NCBI GenBank assembly: GCA_946886405.1
Contig: CAMPIO010000148.1
Coordinates: forward strand, 1-5,634
Length of the DNA: 5,634 nucleotides
Reading direction: 5' to 3'
Origin: an uncultured Pseudoxanthomonas sp.
GTDB lineage: Bacteria; Pseudomonadota; Gammaproteobacteria; Xanthomonadales; Xanthomonadaceae
Program-made: the position numbers and the translations under genes
Part shown: positions 4,807-5,634 of the stretch, one piece after another
Layout of the letters: every line of letters begins with the position of its first letter
How positions within the stretch are numbered: position 1 is the stretch's first letter
The notes under the pieces: generated by a model
Told to the model about the DNA's origin: nothing
The model's database searches: none
What the model saw: the letters and a program-made list of their open reading frames with translations, nothing else

Positions 4807-5634
4807 ATGAAGCAGTCTGGCCCGGCGGCAGGTGTCGCTGCGCGCGTATGTGCGAAATTTGAATTACTCCAGCAGGAGCCTTCGCAGCGGTCCACGCCGA
4901 CATCCTCGCCCTGGCGGCGACTGGCGTTGCTGGCGCTGTGCTGCGTGGCGCCCACGGCTTTCGCGGCCGACCTGCAGATCAGCAACCTGTCCGACACCGG
5001 GTATGACCCGACGCCGGTCGGCGGCCCCGTGGTCTACCACGTGGTGGTGGAGAACGGCGACATCGACACGGTCTCCGATGCGGTCGCCCTGTTCGACCTG
5101 CCGGCCGGTGCCACGCCGGGCACGTTGCCGGCGTTCTGCGCGAGCCTGGGCGGTTCGCCGGCACGCATCCGCTGCGACATTCCCACGCTGACGCAGGCCT
5201 CGTCGTCGGTGGCGTTCGATATCCAGATGAGTACGGCGGGGATGACCGCGGGCACCGTGCAGATCCACAGCGCGGTCGGCTTCGCCGGCACGCTGCCTGC
5301 CGCAGGCGAAGCCCTCGACACGCTGTCGCCTTCGCATCCGTTCTACGGCAGCGACAGCGATACCGACAACAACCGGCTCAGCCAGGGCACCACGCTGCAG
5401 CAGTCCGGCGACCTGCGCCTGCAGAAGACCGCGACCCCGTCGCCCGTGATCGGCGGTGGAGAGGTCACGTACACCCTGCAGGCATTCAACGACGGTCCGA
5501 ACGCATCGTCCGGCTTCAACGTGGTGGACACGCTGCCTGCCGGCGTCACGCTGATCGCCGGCAGCTTCGTCGGGCCCGGCTGGACCTTCAATGCCGGCAC
5601 GATGACGGCGACCCATGCCGGCGCTGTCGCCAAT
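4807..5634 (+). CDS. DUF11-repeat secreted surface/adhesin-like protein (3' end outside window)
   Basis: The frame is open from the ATG at 4807 to the window edge (276 codons). A GTG just before (4804-4806) fits the AGGGGA ribosome site better (8 nt rather than 11) and may be the true start, adding one residue. The N-terminus is extended: a 36-residue polar leader precedes the hydrophobic signal core RRLALLALCCVAPTAFA (37-53), with cleavage likely after Ala53. Two Ig-like beta repeats of the DUF11 type follow. The first (about 55-165) has VVYHVVVENGDIDTVSDAVALFDLPAGA and a cysteine pair (Cys111, Cys123). The second (about 202-276 and on) has DLRLQKTATPSPVIGGGEVTYTLQAFNDGP then VVDTLPAGVTLIAGS. 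Between them is an Asp-rich stretch SDSDTDNN (182-189) that could bind calcium. DUF11 proteins are often very long cell-surface repeat proteins thought to act in adhesion or cell-surface structure. The role here is inferred. The gene appears to be controlled by the AT-rich region just upstream. Confidence 0.85.
   Translation, partial: MKQSGPAAGVAARVCAKFELLQQEPSQRSTPTSSPWRRLALLALCCVAPTAFAADLQISNLSDTGYDPTPVGGPVVYHVVVENGDIDTVSDAVALFDLPAGATPGTLPAFCASLGGSPARIRCDIPTLTQASSSVAFDIQMSTAGMTAGTVQIHSAVGFAGTLPAAGEALDTLSPSHPFYGSDSDTDNNRLSQGTTLQQSGDLRLQKTATPSPVIGGGEVTYTLQAFNDGPNASSGFNVVDTLPAGVTLIAGSFVGPGWTFNAGTMTATHAGAVAN

Noticed and set aside
4864..5616. A 250-codon minus-strand open frame opposite the DUF11 gene
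   Set aside because: It has the antisense composition (Arg, His, Gly) and no domain; the plus strand encodes a signal peptide and DUF11 repeats.

Overview
The window is about two-thirds G+C, with strong third-position GC bias, and its genes look like those of Xanthomonadaceae (Xanthomonas, Stenotrophomonas, Pseudoxanthomonas, Lysobacter or Luteimonas type). I infer this from protein family resemblance and codon use; there is no rRNA or other marker gene to confirm it. It reads as ordinary chromosome: I see no insertion sequence, integrase, tRNA, CRISPR array or phage gene.

Layout, left to right. (1) Positions 1-604, minus strand: the first 201 codons of a DUF6445-type protein whose 3' end lies outside the window. 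(2) Positions 605-730: a short spacer holding a strong rho-independent terminator (minus strand) for the next gene and, overlapping its T-tract, a candidate promoter for the DUF6445 gene. (3) Positions 731-1330, minus strand: a secreted, probably lipid-anchored single-domain fasciclin (FAS1) protein. (4) Positions 1331-1468: a divergent intergenic region with promoter-like elements on both strands. (5) Positions 1469-2023, plus strand: a very acidic soluble protein of the DUF6630 type. (6) Positions 2088-4640, plus strand: a large MscS-family mechanosensitive channel with a signal peptide, a periplasmic helical domain, about eleven membrane segments and a C-terminal MscS pore and beta domain. 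(7) Positions 4641-4806: an unusually AT-rich regulatory patch, which starts inside the 3' end of the channel gene, followed by a GC-rich leader able to form hairpins. (8) From 4807 to beyond the window end, plus strand: the N-terminal part of a secreted DUF11-repeat, adhesin-like surface protein.

How they fit together: four of the five genes encode envelope-associated or uncharacterised proteins (FAS1 lipoprotein, MscS channel, DUF11 surface protein), but they do not form one obvious pathway. DUF6630 and mscS may be co-transcribed (64 bp gap, same strand, no clear terminator). The DUF11 gene appears to have its own promoter region, with a CRP/Clp-like site that overlaps the channel's stop codon. 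The points most worth checking are that regulatory region, the odd AT-rich C-terminal tail of the channel after a seven-C run, and the apparent loss of an HxD metal-binding motif in the DUF6445 protein. I did not find convincing evidence of a wholly new system.
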